This document shows, one piece after another, positions 44,666 to 54,651 of a stretch of DNA of 64,000 bases. Every line of letters begins with the position of its first letter. Position 1 is the stretch's first letter. This DNA is from Roseiarcus sp963765375 (lineage in GTDB: Bacteria; Pseudomonadota; Alphaproteobacteria; Rhizobiales; Beijerinckiaceae). The stretch is taken from contig CAVXVZ010000011.1 in assembly GCA_963765375.1 (NCBI GenBank), forward strand, positions 310,001 to 374,000, written 5' to 3'. A program made the position numbers and the translations under genes. The notes beneath the pieces were generated by a model. That model was not told the DNA's origin and searched no databases. It saw nothing but the letters and a program-made list of their open reading frames with translations.

Positions 44666-46281
44666 AGGCCGGGTTTGTGCGGGCGTGACTGTGGGTGGCG
44701 CGGGCGCGCGGTGATTTTCGTCGATGGGGGGGATTGTTTCTCCGGTGGGCCGAGGGTTTGCCGAGCATTGTCGCGCCGCGGCGACGCGCGTCAGGTTGGC
44801 GAGGCGCGCGCGCTTGCGAGCCTTGCCGCGGCGAGGCGCCATTCCTGGGCGTTCGGGCAGGCCGAAGCGAAGGCGATCCTGACGCGCCGGGCGCTGATTT
44901 TGACGAGCGCGCCGAGCTTCAGCAGTTTCAGGCGGATCGTGCCGCAGGTCGCGCTCGCGAACGCAGTGTGGGCCAGGCCGATGCGGCGCAGCGCGCACAG
45001 GAGCGCATAGGCCGTCGCGGCGAGCCACAGCCGCAGCTGATTGGCGCGCAGGGTGGCTGTCGAGGTGCGGTCGGCGAAGAGATCGCCCTGGCACTCCTTG
45101 ATCCGGTTCTCCATCTCGCCGCGCGCGCAATAGAGCTTTTCGTAAAGCGGCTTGGCGCGCCAGGCGTCGGCCTTGAGCGAGGTCACGAGAAAACGAGGAT
45201 TGGCCTCGCCGCCCGTCCATTCGGCCTTGCCGATCACCCGGCGGCGGCGCGACCAGCTCTCCTTGGTCGACCATTCGAAGTCGCGAAACACCCGCGCCGG
45301 CTGGCCCTCGTTCGCCTGCGACATCGTCCGCGCCTCGCTCAAGGCGTCGGCGATGCGCGCCTCCAGCCGCGCGTTGCGCGCCAGGCCGAACACGTAGTCG
45401 ACCGCGTTGGCCTCGCACCAGGCCATCAAGGCCTCGCGGGCGAAGCCGGAGTCGGCGCGCAGCACGATCTTCACCCGCGGCCAGCGCGCGCGGATTTGCT
45501 GGATAATGCGCGCCATCTCGTCTTGCGCCCCGGCGCTGCCGTCGATGTTTGAGGGCCGCAGCTTGGCGGCCAGAAGATGGCGGCCGCAGAAAACATAGAG
45601 CGGCAGGTAGCAATAGCAGTCGTAATAGCCGTGAAAGAACCGCCCCTCCTGATCGCCGTGCAACGGATCGTCGGTCGCATCGAGGTCGAGCACGATCTGA
45701 CGCGGCGCCTTGGCGTGCGCGTCGAGAAACAGTTCGACAAACAGCCGCTCGATCGCCGCGCCATCGTGGCTGATCTTGTGATAGCGCGGCCTCTTGCCCG
45801 CGCCCGGCGCATGCTCCAGCCGGTTCAATGTGCTCTTGCCCGCCAGCGGCGACGGCTCATCGCCATCGCGCTCGAGCTTGCCCAGAAGCACGCCCAGAAC
45901 CGGATCGCGACGCAAGTCGTCGTGGTCGTTGAGGTCCTCATAACCGAGCGCCAGGCCGAACACCCGCTGCCCGATCAGAGCCTTGAGCGCATGCACGGTG
46001 AAGAGCGGGCTGCGATGATCGCCGAAGCACGCGGTAAATCGATCGATGAGGCCGATCGCCTTGTCCGTCTCGCCCAGCAGCAAAGCCCCCGCGTCCGAGG
46101 ACACCAGCCCGCCGTCGAAATCCGCCACAACCCGCCGCCCGCCAGCCCTTCCAAACTCCATCTCTGTCGGGCTACACTGCGTCAGCATCGGAGTCCCCTT
46201 CGAATCAGCGTAACTCGTTGATCGCAAAACAAGTTTAGCTGATTCTGGACCCCGATGCGCCACCCGCGTGAGAAATGCAGG
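44613..46281 (-). mobile_element. IS1380-family insertion sequence, 1669 bp, complete
   Basis: The terminal inverted repeats are CCCGCATTTCTCACGCGGG (44613-44631) and CCTGCATTTCTCACGCGGG (reading in from 46281), one mismatch in 19. They are flanked by the 4-bp target duplication TTAG (44609-44612 and 46282-46285). One intact transposase gene fills the element. Confidence 0.93.
44791..46188 (-). CDS. IS1380-family transposase
   Basis: 465 residues from the ATG at 46188 (MLTQCSPTEMEFGRAGGRRV). Catalytic DDE residues fit IVLDLDATDDPLHGDQEG (Asp), VKIVLRADSGFAREALMAWC (Asp) and the C-terminal ENRIKECQGDLFADRTS (Glu). The length and these motifs are characteristic of IS1380. It is intact, so the element may be mobile. 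Confidence 0.92.
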   Translation of the reverse strand: MLTQCSPTEMEFGRAGGRRVVADFDGGLVSSDAGALLLGETDKAIGLIDRFTACFGDHRSPLFTVHALKALIGQRVFGLALGYEDLNDHDDLRRDPVLGVLLGKLERDGDEPSPLAGKSTLNRLEHAPGAGKRPRYHKISHDGAAIERLFVELFLDAHAKAPRQIVLDLDATDDPLHGDQEGRFFHGYYDCYCYLPLYVFCGRHLLAAKLRPSNIDGSAGAQDEMARIIQQIRARWPRVKIVLRADSGFAREALMAWCEANAVDYVFGLARNARLEARIADALSEARTMSQANEGQPARVFRDFEWSTKESWSRRRRVIGKAEWTGGEANPRFLVTSLKADAWRAKPLYEKLYCARGEMENRIKECQGDLFADRTSTATLRANQLRLWLAATAYALLCALRRIGLAHTAFASATCGTIRLKLLKLGALVKISARRVRIAFASACPNAQEWRLAAARLASARASPT

Positions 46282-46338
46282 TTAGGCTTGGAGTGAAACG
46301 GCGGCCATTGGCCTAGTCCATGTTGTAGTAGTCGCCGG

Positions 46339-48189
46339 CTACACCGCCTCGGCGACGTCGACAACCCTGAGTTGCGCCCGCTCCCGGCCGCCGTAGCGGT
46401 TCACGGCGAGCGTGCCCGCGAGGTGCACCGGCGCCCCCTTAAGCCGCGCGAGGGCCTCGCCGAGCTTCCTTCCGGCGGCGCGGAAAGCCATCGCCTCGAC
46501 CGCCTGCCCGTCGCCGGCGACCGCCCGCAGGCGCAGGTGATCGCGGCCGACGCCGACGGGCATGACGTCCGTCAGCCGATGGCGCGGCAGGGCGAACACC
46601 GGCTCGGGGTTGCCCGACCCATAAGGGCCGGCCGCCTCCAGGCGATGGGCGAGCGCCGGCGTCGCCGCGTTCGCCGTCAGCGCCGCGTCCACCGTGAGGC
46701 CCGCGTCGGCGCGCGCTCTTGCCACCGCGTCGCCGAGCCGCTCCTCCAGAAAGGCGCTCCACTCGCCAAGCCGGTCGCTGGCGAGCGTCACCCCCGCCGC
46801 CATCGCGTGCCCGCCGCCCTTGATCGCGAGCCCCGCCTCGACCGCCGCCCGCACCGCCCGGCCGAGATCGACGCCGGCGATCGAGCGCCCGGAGCCGGTC
46901 GCCTGCGCCCCGGCGAGCGTCAACGCGAACGCCGGCCGCTCGAACCGCTCCTTGAGCCGCGCCGCGAGCAGGCCGACGACGCCAGGCGGCCATTTTTCGC
47001 CGACGACAACGACCGCCGCGCCGCGTTCCTCCAGCCCGAGCGACATGAGCGCCTCGGCCTCGGCCTCGGCGAGCGCCGCGATCTCGATCTGCTGGCGGAT
47101 GCGGTTGAGCCGGTCGAGCTCGACCGCGATCGGGCGCGCTTCGAGGTCGTCGGCCGCGGTGAGGAGCCGGACACCCAGGGCCGCGTCGCCTATGCGCCCG
47201 CCGGCATTGATCCGCGGACCGATGACAAAGCCCAAGTGATAAGGCCGCGGCGGTCCGTCCGCGCCCGCGACGTCGAACAGGGCCGCAAGCCCCGGACGCC
47301 GGCGCTGGCGCATGACCGCGAGCCCCTTGACGACAAAGGCGCGGTTGAGCCCGATCAGCGGGACGACGTCGGCGACGGTCGCGAGCGCCACAAGATCGAG
47401 GGCGGAGATCAGGTCCGGGGCCTGGCGCCTGTTCCAGAAGGCCGCTTCCCGCAGCGCCCGGTTCAGCGCGACGAGCGCCATATAGACGACCCCGGCGGCG
47501 CAGAGATAACCGAGCCCCGAAAGATCGTCCTCGCGATTGGGATCGACCAGCGCCAGCGTCTGCGGGAGCGTCTCCGGAGCCTGGTGATGATCGAACACGA
47601 TCACCTCGAGGCCGAGCCGGCTCGCGAGCTCGAAGGGCTCGCGGCTGACCGCTCCGCAATCGACCGTCACGACGAGCTTGGCGCCTTTGGCGGCGAAATC
47701 CGCTATCGCCTGGGCGCTGGGGCCATAGCCCTCGGTCACGCGGTCGGGGATGTGGACGATTGTCTCGCAGCCGCAGGCGATCAAATATTCGCTGAGGAGC
47801 GCCGCGCTGCAGGCGCCGTCGACGTCGTAGTCGCCGAAGATGGCGACCCGCTCGCCGCCCGCGACCGCCTGCCTGAGGCGCTCAGTCGCCGCCTCCATGT
47901 CGCGCAGGCAAAAAGGGTCCGGCATCAAATCGCGCAGGCTCGGGTCGAGATGGCGGTGAACCGCCTCTGGCGCGACGCCCCGCCCGGCAAGCACGCGGGC
48001 GATCAGTTCGTCCTGCCCGCCGATTTGCGCAATGGCGAGCGCGCGCAACTCCCCGTCCGCGTTAAGCCGCGACCGCCACGGCCGCCCGAGCGCCGAGCTT
48101 TGGACGTCAAGAAAATAGCGTTCGCGCGTCAAAACCCGGCCTTCGAAGCCGCTGCCGTTCATTCCGCGAATCACCGCGACGGGCAGCAA
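46339..48189 (-). CDS. recJ: Single-stranded-DNA-specific exonuclease RecJ
   Basis: 616 residues. The DHH phosphoesterase motifs are present: AIFGDYDVDGACSAALL near residue 112, VTVDCG near 174, and VIVFDHHQAPE near 194. The DHHA1 part has ATGSGRSIAGVDLGRA and KGGGHAMAAGVTL, and a C-terminal OB-fold follows. It degrades 5' single-stranded DNA in recombination and mismatch repair. A start at residue 10 (MNGSGFEG) is equally possible. It lies directly beside the IS1380 element, 58 bp from its end, without damage. Confidence 0.95.
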   Translation of the reverse strand: MLPVAVIRGMNGSGFEGRVLTRERYFLDVQSSALGRPWRSRLNADGELRALAIAQIGGQDELIARVLAGRGVAPEAVHRHLDPSLRDLMPDPFCLRDMEAATERLRQAVAGGERVAIFGDYDVDGACSAALLSEYLIACGCETIVHIPDRVTEGYGPSAQAIADFAAKGAKLVVTVDCGAVSREPFELASRLGLEVIVFDHHQAPETLPQTLALVDPNREDDLSGLGYLCAAGVVYMALVALNRALREAAFWNRRQAPDLISALDLVALATVADVVPLIGLNRAFVVKGLAVMRQRRRPGLAALFDVAGADGPPRPYHLGFVIGPRINAGGRIGDAALGVRLLTAADDLEARPIAVELDRLNRIRQQIEIAALAEAEAEALMSLGLEERGAAVVVVGEKWPPGVVGLLAARLKERFERPAFALTLAGAQATGSGRSIAGVDLGRAVRAAVEAGLAIKGGGHAMAAGVTLASDRLGEWSAFLEERLGDAVARARADAGLTVDAALTANAATPALAHRLEAAGPYGSGNPEPVFALPRHRLTDVMPVGVGRDHLRLRAVAGDGQAVEAMAFRAAGRKLGEALARLKGAPVHLAGTLAVNRYGGRERAQLRVVDVAEAV

Positions 48190-48367
48190 GCCGGATTACC
48201 ATGCCAGAAACCGTCGTGACCCAGAAGAAAGTCGCCCGGATGAGCCCGATGCGCCGCTTCGGCGCTGCGCGTCCCGGGCCGAGGTGCTAAGGTTCGGTCG
48301 CGACGGGAACGCGATTCAGTGAGCAATTTCAGGCGCGGTCACGAGCGACGGCTGCGCTTCGTCACAA

Positions 48368-49165
48368 TTGGAGACGTGGGTGTCGTATTATTTATCGAGC
48401 CTCCCGCTTTGGCAGTTGATAATGCTGATCGTGGTCCTACCGACTGCGGTCGCGATTGGCGCGCAGCTTCTGATCCGCCGATGGGTCGGCGTCGACAAGC
48501 TGGCCAAGAACAACGAAATCGCCGGATTCAAATTCGCCACCGTCGGAGTCATCTATGCGGTGCTTCTGGCCTTTACGGTCATCGCGGTCTGGGAAAAGTT
48601 CAGCGATGCTGAGAACGCAGTTGCGGATGAGGCCGGGGCAATTGCAGCCCTGCACCACTATACTGACGGCGACGACCCCGAGGCTGCCGCGGTGCGAACG
48701 GCGCTCGCCAACTACCTCAGAGCCGCGATCGATGACGATTGGCCTGCAATGTCGCGCGAAGCGGAAAGTCCCGTGACAGAGCACGCGCTCGATGCCCTTT
48801 ATGGAGCTGCAATCACGCTCAATCGAAGCGGGAAGAGGGGCACAGCGGATATGGCCGAGGTCTTCCGCCAACTCGACAACGTGACGGCGGCCCGTCGAGT
48901 GAGGCTGCACCTTGCGACCGGGGTGGTGCCCAATGTCATTTGGATCGCTCTCTTCATGGGCGCGCTTCTAACCGTGGGGTTCACGCTCTTCTTCGGCAGC
49001 GAGAATCCTGTCGCCCAGGTTTCAATGACCGGCGTATTGTCGGTTCTCGTAACCACGGGATTGGTCGTCATCCTCTCGATCGACCACCCGTTCACCGGCC
49101 CGGTTTACATTCACCCCGATCCACTAGCCTTGGTGCTCGCGGATGTCTCCCGCCCGCCAAGCTGA
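48368..49165 (+). CDS. DUF4239 (bestrophin-like) membrane protein
   Basis: 265 residues from a TTG start (METWVSYYLSSLPLWQLIML); no good ribosome site is seen and a later start is possible. Two N-terminal spans, a soluble helical middle domain and two C-terminal spans fit the DUF4239 pattern, including FKFATVGVIYAVLLAFTVIA near residue 55. Function unknown; the family is compared with bestrophin channels. A diverged relative is encoded at 62872-63633. Confidence 0.75.
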   Translation: METWVSYYLSSLPLWQLIMLIVVLPTAVAIGAQLLIRRWVGVDKLAKNNEIAGFKFATVGVIYAVLLAFTVIAVWEKFSDAENAVADEAGAIAALHHYTDGDDPEAAAVRTALANYLRAAIDDDWPAMSREAESPVTEHALDALYGAAITLNRSGKRGTADMAEVFRQLDNVTAARRVRLHLATGVVPNVIWIALFMGALLTVGFTLFFGSENPVAQVSMTGVLSVLVTTGLVVILSIDHPFTGPVYIHPDPLALVLADVSRPPS

Positions 49166-49202
49166 TCCCTCCCAGCGGGTCGGTTTGAGCGCGGCCGCCG
49201 GT

Positions 49203-49628
49203 TCACCACCAAAGCCCGGGGGTCGCCAATTCCACCAGAGCGTCGTCCGGGTCGCGGATATAGAGGCTCGTTCCCCCGCGCGGCCAGCGATATTCGCCGA
49301 CAACCTCGACGCCCCGTTCGACGAGCCGCTTACGCCACGCCTCGAGGTCCTGCGAGGCTATGGAAAGCGCCAGGTGCAGACGCCCGCGTCCGTCGTGGCC
49401 CGGGATCGTGCCCCTTGCGTCGACAACGTCATCTTCGGTCGCGCCCGCCTGAAACACCAGCAGCACGCTACGCGCTGCGACGTCAAAGGCCACGAGGCGC
49501 GGCGAATCGACCAGCGTCCTGAAATCAAACAGATCGCGGTAGAACGTCACTGTAAGCTTGAGATCGCGCGCATAGAGGGATGTCTCAAGCAGTCCGTCGA
49601 CCAGCGGCGGGTTCGTTCGGTTCGACAT
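49203..49628 (-). CDS. VOC family protein (glyoxalase-like)
   Basis: 141 residues with paired beta-alpha-beta modules: LLETSLYARDLKLTVTFYRD, then LHLALSIASQDLEAWRKRLV and GTSLYIRDPDDALVELATPG. Metal ligands are plausible at H in the second module and E near the C-terminus. Catalytic specificity (dioxygenase, glyoxalase or resistance protein) cannot be told. It is 54 bp downstream of the DMT transporter on the same strand. Confidence 0.85.
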   Translation of the reverse strand: MSNRTNPPLVDGLLETSLYARDLKLTVTFYRDLFDFRTLVDSPRLVAFDVAARSVLLVFQAGATEDDVVDARGTIPGHDGRGRLHLALSIASQDLEAWRKRLVERGVEVVGEYRWPRGGTSLYIRDPDDALVELATPGLWW

Positions 49629-49682
49629 GTCTCATCTGCCCTTCGGCGCGAGCTAACGCGTCGGCCTTCCGCTTGGCGCCGA

Positions 49683-50579
49683 TCAAGACATTTCGTCAAT
49701 CGACGTCGATCGCCGCTGGCTACGAGGGCGCCGCGCCCGCCTCTCGCGAAGCGCGAGATAGGCGCCGCACGCCACGACGAGGGAGGCGCCGATCAATGTC
49801 GCGGCCGACGGCCAATCGCCAAAAACGAGCACGCCTGAAACGATCATCCAAATGAGCTGAGTATATGAGAAAGGCGTCAGGGCGGGAGCTGGGGCGAATC
49901 GGTGCGCGACGATCAACAACGCGTGACCGCCGGCCCCGAACGCGCCCATTCCGGCCATGACGAGCCACGCCTGAGGCGTCGCGGGGTGGCGCCAAACCCA
50001 CGGCAGCAAGGGCGTCAGAAAAACGATCCCGGCGATCTGTGTCCAGGCGAGGGTGGTCTGCGGCGCGTCTACGGCGGCGAGCTTGCGGGTCGCCAGCACA
50101 TAGGCGGAGTTGCAAACAACGCCGGCGACAGCGACGAACACGATCGGCTGGAAAGCTGCCGTCCCCGGGCGAGTCGCTATCGCGACGCCGAGAAAGCCGA
50201 CCGCGATCGCGGCCACGCGTTCGGCTCCCACGCGCTCGCCGAGCAGCGGCCCGGCCAACAAAGCGACAAATATCGGCGTAAGGAACGAAATCGTGGCCGT
50301 CTCCGACAGTTGCAACTGGCGCAAAGCGAGGACGTTCGCCATCGTCGAGCCCAAGAGCAGGGCCGAGCGAAGCAATTGCAGCCAAGGCCTGTTCGAGCGC
50401 AGCGCCGAATGTCGCGATAACGGCCGCGAGGCGGCAAGCGCGATCAGCGCCGCCGCAACGTAACGCGCCCAAACGATTTGCACCGCCGGCAGACCGAAGC
50501 TCAGCCATTTGGCGCAGGTGTCGAGCCCGGTAAAGCAGACCATCGCGCCGCACATGAGTCCGATCGCGAGGATACGCAT
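49683..50579 (-). CDS. EamA/DMT family transporter
   Basis: 298 residues from the ATG at 50579, which follows a GGAGG. Ten membrane spans in two halves; the N-terminus MRILAIGLMCGAMVCFTGLD and the VVCNSAYVLATRKLA segment are typical. It is more hydrophobic and of a different subgroup from the transporter at 31559. The substrate is unknown. Confidence 0.9.
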   Translation of the reverse strand: MRILAIGLMCGAMVCFTGLDTCAKWLSFGLPAVQIVWARYVAAALIALAASRPLSRHSALRSNRPWLQLLRSALLLGSTMANVLALRQLQLSETATISFLTPIFVALLAGPLLGERVGAERVAAIAVGFLGVAIATRPGTAAFQPIVFVAVAGVVCNSAYVLATRKLAAVDAPQTTLAWTQIAGIVFLTPLLPWVWRHPATPQAWLVMAGMGAFGAGGHALLIVAHRFAPAPALTPFSYTQLIWMIVSGVLVFGDWPSAATLIGASLVVACGAYLALRERRARRPRSQRRSTSIDEMS

Positions 50580-50634
50580 GCGGCGATCCTCCGCTTCGCC
50601 CCTGTCGAGTGCCGCGATCATCGAGGATGGGCGC

Positions 50635-51939
50635 TCATACCGCTTCGCGTTCTATGCGAATAACCTGCGGCTTCTCACGCACCAGCCCATCCTCGACAGT
50701 ATGCTTGAGGGCGTCGCGTATGGACGATTCGGTCGTTCCGTAGGTCATCAGCACCACCGGGACGACCCCTGCCGCGGCCGCTTCCTTCGTGGCGCGCTTT
50801 TGCATAATCGCCTCAAGCGAAATCCGCCTTTCGCCCATTCGCGCCGCGATGGCTCCCATGGCGCCCGGACGATCGACGACCGCAAGGCGCACGTAATAGC
50901 CGCCCTCGTGCCGCTGCATCGGCACGCGGTCTGCCTCGACAAGTGAGGCGGCGGGCCGCCCGAATGCCGGCACGCGGATCCCGCGCGCTATGTCAACAAT
51001 GTCGGCCGCGACGGCCGACGCGGTCGCATCGCCCCCCGCTCCCGGCCCGACCAGCGTCAGCTCTCCGACTGCGTCGCCGTCGATCGAGACCGCATTGAGC
51101 ACGCCCATGGTCTGGGCGAGCGGCGTGCTCTTGGCCACCATCGTCGGATGCACTCGCTGCTCAACGCCATGGGGCGTTCGTTCGGCCACGCCCAAGAGCT
51201 TGACGCGGAATCCGAGTTCGTCGGCTGCGCTCAGGTCGGCGAGTGTGATTGTCTCGATGCCCTCGACCGAAACCGCCCCGGCGTCGATCTTGGCCCCGAA
51301 CGCAAGCGATGCAAGAATGGCGAGCTTGTGCGCCGTATCGAAGCCGCCGACGTCAAATGTCGGATCCGCTTCGGCATAGCCGAGCCTCTGAGCCTCGCCG
51401 AGACAGACTTCGAACGGCAAATTCTCATTCTCCATGCGGGAGAGGATGTAGTTGCAAGTGCCATTGAGAATGCCGGAAACCCGCTGGATTGCGTTTCCGG
51501 CCAAACTCTCGCGCAGGGTCTTGATGATGGGTATGCCGCCGCCCACCGCCGCCTCGAAATACAGCTGCGCCCCCGATCGCTCGGCAAGGGTAGCGAGCTC
51601 GAAACCATGCGCCGCGAGCATCGCCTTATTCGCCGAAACGACCGGCGTGCCGCGCGCAAGCGCCGCCTTGGCCGCCTCAAACGCGACTCCGTCGGCGCCG
51701 CCGATCAATTCGACGAAAATGTCGATGTCGGCGGAGGCGGCAAGTTCCGCCGCGCTGGCGAAGTAGACGGCCTCGCCGACATCAATGCTGCGGTTCTTAC
51801 GGCGGGCGCTATAAGCGACGACCGCGAGTTCGCGTCCCGCCCGGGCGAGGAACCCAGCCCGTTGCCTTTGAAGAAGTCGAATGAGGCTGGTCCCGACTAC
51901 GCCGAGACCGGCGACACCCAAGCGAAGCGGCTTCGTCAT
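50635..51939 (-). CDS. hom: Homoserine dehydrogenase
   Basis: 434 residues from the ATG at 51939: GVAGLGVVGTSLIRLL is the NAD(P)-binding loop, TPVVSANKAMLAAHG and AAVGGGIPIIKTLRESLAGN are hallmark active-site segments, and GYAEADPTFDVGGFDTAHKL holds the catalytic Lys/Asp region. A C-terminal ACT domain (YYVRLAVVDRPGAMGAIAAR) binds threonine or another amino acid for feedback control. It makes homoserine for threonine and methionine. A longer start at 52011 is less likely. Confidence 0.95.
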   Translation of the reverse strand: MTKPLRLGVAGLGVVGTSLIRLLQRQRAGFLARAGRELAVVAYSARRKNRSIDVGEAVYFASAAELAASADIDIFVELIGGADGVAFEAAKAALARGTPVVSANKAMLAAHGFELATLAERSGAQLYFEAAVGGGIPIIKTLRESLAGNAIQRVSGILNGTCNYILSRMENENLPFEVCLGEAQRLGYAEADPTFDVGGFDTAHKLAILASLAFGAKIDAGAVSVEGIETITLADLSAADELGFRVKLLGVAERTPHGVEQRVHPTMVAKSTPLAQTMGVLNAVSIDGDAVGELTLVGPGAGGDATASAVAADIVDIARGIRVPAFGRPAASLVEADRVPMQRHEGGYYVRLAVVDRPGAMGAIAARMGERRISLEAIMQKRATKEAAAAGVVPVVLMTYGTTESSIRDALKHTVEDGLVREKPQVIRIEREAV

Positions 51940-52026
51940 TCTGTCCTCGCTCCGCCTTCCGCCGATCCTGATCGCGACCGGCTTTGCGCCCGAATCGCGG
52001 CCGGGAATCAACGAAAGCGCGGACGC

Positions 52027-52443
52027 TTAGCCGTATCGTTCGGAGGCTGATTTCCTTTTCTTCTTTCTCTCCTTGCGCGCTGCGTAGCGGGCGTCCCGCT
52101 CGAGCTTGCGCTCGTACTCGAGTTGCTCGTCCGATTCGCGCTGGCGCTGGGCCTCGGCCTCGCGCGCACTGGCCTCGAGTCTCAATTGCTCCTGGCGGGA
52201 AGCTTCCTCGGCCGCGCGCCGCGCGGTTTCAGTCGCCGCTTCTTCCGCCTTGCGCTTGGCGCGCTCGGCGTCGCGGACGACCCGAGCTTCGAGAATCGCC
52301 TTGCGCTTAGCCTCGCGCTCGATGACCGCCGGGTCAGCCGGATCATATTTTGAGTTGGCGAGGAATTTTTCCGCCATCGCCTTGCGCGCGTTGGCGGCGG
52401 CGGCCTGGCGGTCGGCGAATTTATTGCCGTTCAAGAAAGACAT
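52027..52443 (-). CDS. DUF6481 family charged protein
   Basis: 138 residues: MSFLNGNKFADRQAAAANAR followed by a long Ala/Glu/Arg helix with no hydrophobic core, ending with a basic KERKKKRKSASERYG tail. It resembles small DUF6481 proteins in Rhizobiales and is probably a single long helix or coiled coil. No enzymatic role is suggested. Confidence 0.75.
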   Translation of the reverse strand: MSFLNGNKFADRQAAAANARKAMAEKFLANSKYDPADPAVIEREAKRKAILEARVVRDAERAKRKAEEAATETARRAAEEASRQEQLRLEASAREAEAQRQRESDEQLEYERKLERDARYAARKERKKKRKSASERYG

Positions 52444-52670
52444 TGCAATCCTAGGCTACTGGTTGTCGGGGACGCGCGCTCATGACACAGCGCGCGCCGA
52501 TCGGCAATCGTTTTCGCCGCGGATCGGCTATGCGCCGGCGGATTGCGGCTCTGAGGCCTTGCGCCATCGGCGGCGGCGAAATGACGCGTCCCACGTTGTT
52601 GATCGCCGGCTTGGAACGTGGTCCACTCCGCTGGCGCCCGGGAAGAGGCCGCGACCAAGGGAGCGATTTG

Positions 52671-53483
52671 ATGGTCATTGTGGTTGGCGCGGGGCCGCCG
52701 CCCGCGAATGAGCAGGCCGCCGACGTCGGCAGGGCGCCGCAATTCGAGATCCGCAAGATCGAGATCGCCGATGTGATCGACTGCATCGCCAAGGGGGTGC
52801 AGGACTTTGGACGGGCGCCCCGATACGGCATGTTCTTCGGCGCCATCTACGCGATCGGCGGCCTCATCATTGTCTGGGCGGCGTTCGCGCTGGACTATGC
52901 CTATCTCGCCTATCCGTTTGTCATGGGTTTCGCGTTGTTTGCGCCGTTTGGCGCGGCGGGCACATACGAGATTTCGCGCCGTCTGGAAAGCGGCGAGTCC
53001 CTGTCCTGGTCGGCGATTCTCGGCTCGGTCTGGAGCCGAACCGGGAAGGAGCTTGGGTGGCTGGCGCTTGTCAGTCTCTTCACCCTGATCATCTGGCTCG
53101 ACCTCGCGGTCTTCATTTTCCTGATGTTCTACGGCGCCGACATTCCTTCCATGCCGCAAATGTTCGCCGAAATATTCACCACCGCTTACGGGGCGACGTT
53201 CCTTCTGGTCGGCAACGGGCTGGGCGCGATCATTGCGCTCTTCGTCTTTTCGATCACCGCCGTCGCCCCGCCTCTCGTCGTCGATCGCGAGGTGGATTTC
53301 GTGACCGCGATGACCACCAGCGTGCGCGCGGTCCTGGCCAATCCACGCCCGATGCTGGCTTGGGCGATCGTGATCGGCGCCGACCTTGCGATTTCGTTCG
53401 CCACGCTTTTCGTCGCGCTCCTCGTGATCTTCCCGGTTCTCGGCCATACGACCTGGCATCTCTACCGCCGCGTGATCGTCTGA
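52671..53483 (+). CDS. DUF2189 membrane protein
   Basis: 270 residues from the ATG at 52671, preceded by AAGGGAG. After a short soluble start (VRKIEI-like QFEIRKIEIADVIDCIAKGV) the YGMFFGAIYAIGGLIIVWAA segment begins five or six membrane spans typical of DUF2189. EISRRLESGESLSWSAILG is the family signature loop. Function unknown. The 5' extension to 52482 is open but not family-like. Confidence 0.85.
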   Translation: MVIVVGAGPPPANEQAADVGRAPQFEIRKIEIADVIDCIAKGVQDFGRAPRYGMFFGAIYAIGGLIIVWAAFALDYAYLAYPFVMGFALFAPFGAAGTYEISRRLESGESLSWSAILGSVWSRTGKELGWLALVSLFTLIIWLDLAVFIFLMFYGADIPSMPQMFAEIFTTAYGATFLLVGNGLGAIIALFVFSITAVAPPLVVDREVDFVTAMTTSVRAVLANPRPMLAWAIVIGADLAISFATLFVALLVIFPVLGHTTWHLYRRVIV

Positions 53484-53578
53484 CCGGCTTTCCGACCCGT
53501 CGCGGCGCGGTTGCGCCGCAGACGCGTTTGCGCCAAAAGCCTGGGCTCGAGTACCAGCAGAGCTGACGTCCCGTCCCA

Positions 53579-54650
53579 ATGGCCCTGACCCGCAGCGTGC
53601 CCGCCGCCGCCCAAACCGCGGGCCTCGAGGCTCGCGTCCCGGTTCGCTTCTGGCTGATCGCGGTGGCCGGTCTCGTCTTCCTCATGGTCCTGGTTGGCGG
53701 CGCGAACTCGTCTGACCGAGTCGGGCCTCTCGATCACCCAGTGGAAGCCGGTGACCGGCGTGATTCCGCCGATGAGCGGCCCGGAATGGCAGGCCGAGTT
53801 CGACCGCTATAAGCAAATCCCGCAGTTCGCCGCGCTCAATCCGGACATGACGATCGAGGGTTTCACGACCATCTTCTGGTGGGAGTGGGGCCATCGGCTG
53901 CTCGCGCGCGTCGTAGGCGCGGCGTTTGTCATTCCTGCGCTGTGGTTCTGGCGGCAAGGACAGCTCAAAGGCGCGCTTGGACGGCAGGTCGCCGTCGCCG
54001 CCGGCTTGTTGGCGCTCGAGCCGATCGTCGGGTGGTGGATGGTGACCTCCGGGCTGAGCGAGCGCACCGAGGTGACGCAAGAGCGCCTGGCGCTGCACCT
54101 CATGATCGCCGCGGCCACGTTCGGCGCGCTGATCTACGCCGCCGCCGGGCTTGGCGAGCGGCCGCGCCCGGGCGCCACGGGAGGCCGGGGCTTCGTGATT
54201 TCCGCCCGCCTGTTCGCGGCGGCGGTGTTCTGTCAGATCGGCCTCGGCGCCCTTGTCGCGGGCCTCCGCGCCGGCCTCATCTACAACACCTGGCCGCTCA
54301 TGGGATCGGGCTTCATTCCAGGCGAGGCGTTCAAGCCGAGCTGGCTGCCAGCGATGCTCAACGACCCGGCGACGGCGCAGTTCGATCATCGCGCGCTCGC
54401 CTATGCGATCGTCGCATTCGCCCTCGTTCAGGCCTCCGCCGCGGTTCGCGCCGCGCCTGCGGCGCCGCTTGCGAGCCGGGCGCTCGTCATCGCCGCAGTC
54501 ACGATGCTTCAGGTTGGACTGGGCGTGGCGACGCTCCTCTCCCTCGTCCCGATCGAGCTGGCGCTTGCCCATCAGGCGCTGGCGCTCGCGCTTTTCGCCC
54601 TCGCCGTCATCCACCTTCGCGCGACCGGGATGGAGCAAGGCGGTCAGTAA
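53579..54650 (+). CDS. ctaA: Heme A synthase (COX15/CtaA), one apparent extra base
   Basis: The start MALTRSVPAAAQTAGLEARV leads into the first span. After VLVGGA the frame breaks at the AA of 53705-53706; removing one base restores TRLTESGLSITQWKPVTGVI PP-type sequence with the conserved heme-ligand region, and the rest (WWEWGHRLLARVVGAAFVIP, MMVTSGL-type, FDHRALAYAIVAFAL) is normal, including the His residues of the two heme sites. About 356 residues. It oxidises heme O to heme A for cytochrome oxidase. The heme O synthase gene is at 59424 in this window. Confidence 0.9.
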
Positions 54651-54651
54651 T

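Noticed and set aside
46372..48219. A 615-residue plus-strand frame
   Set aside because: Antisense shadow of recJ with no recognisable domain.
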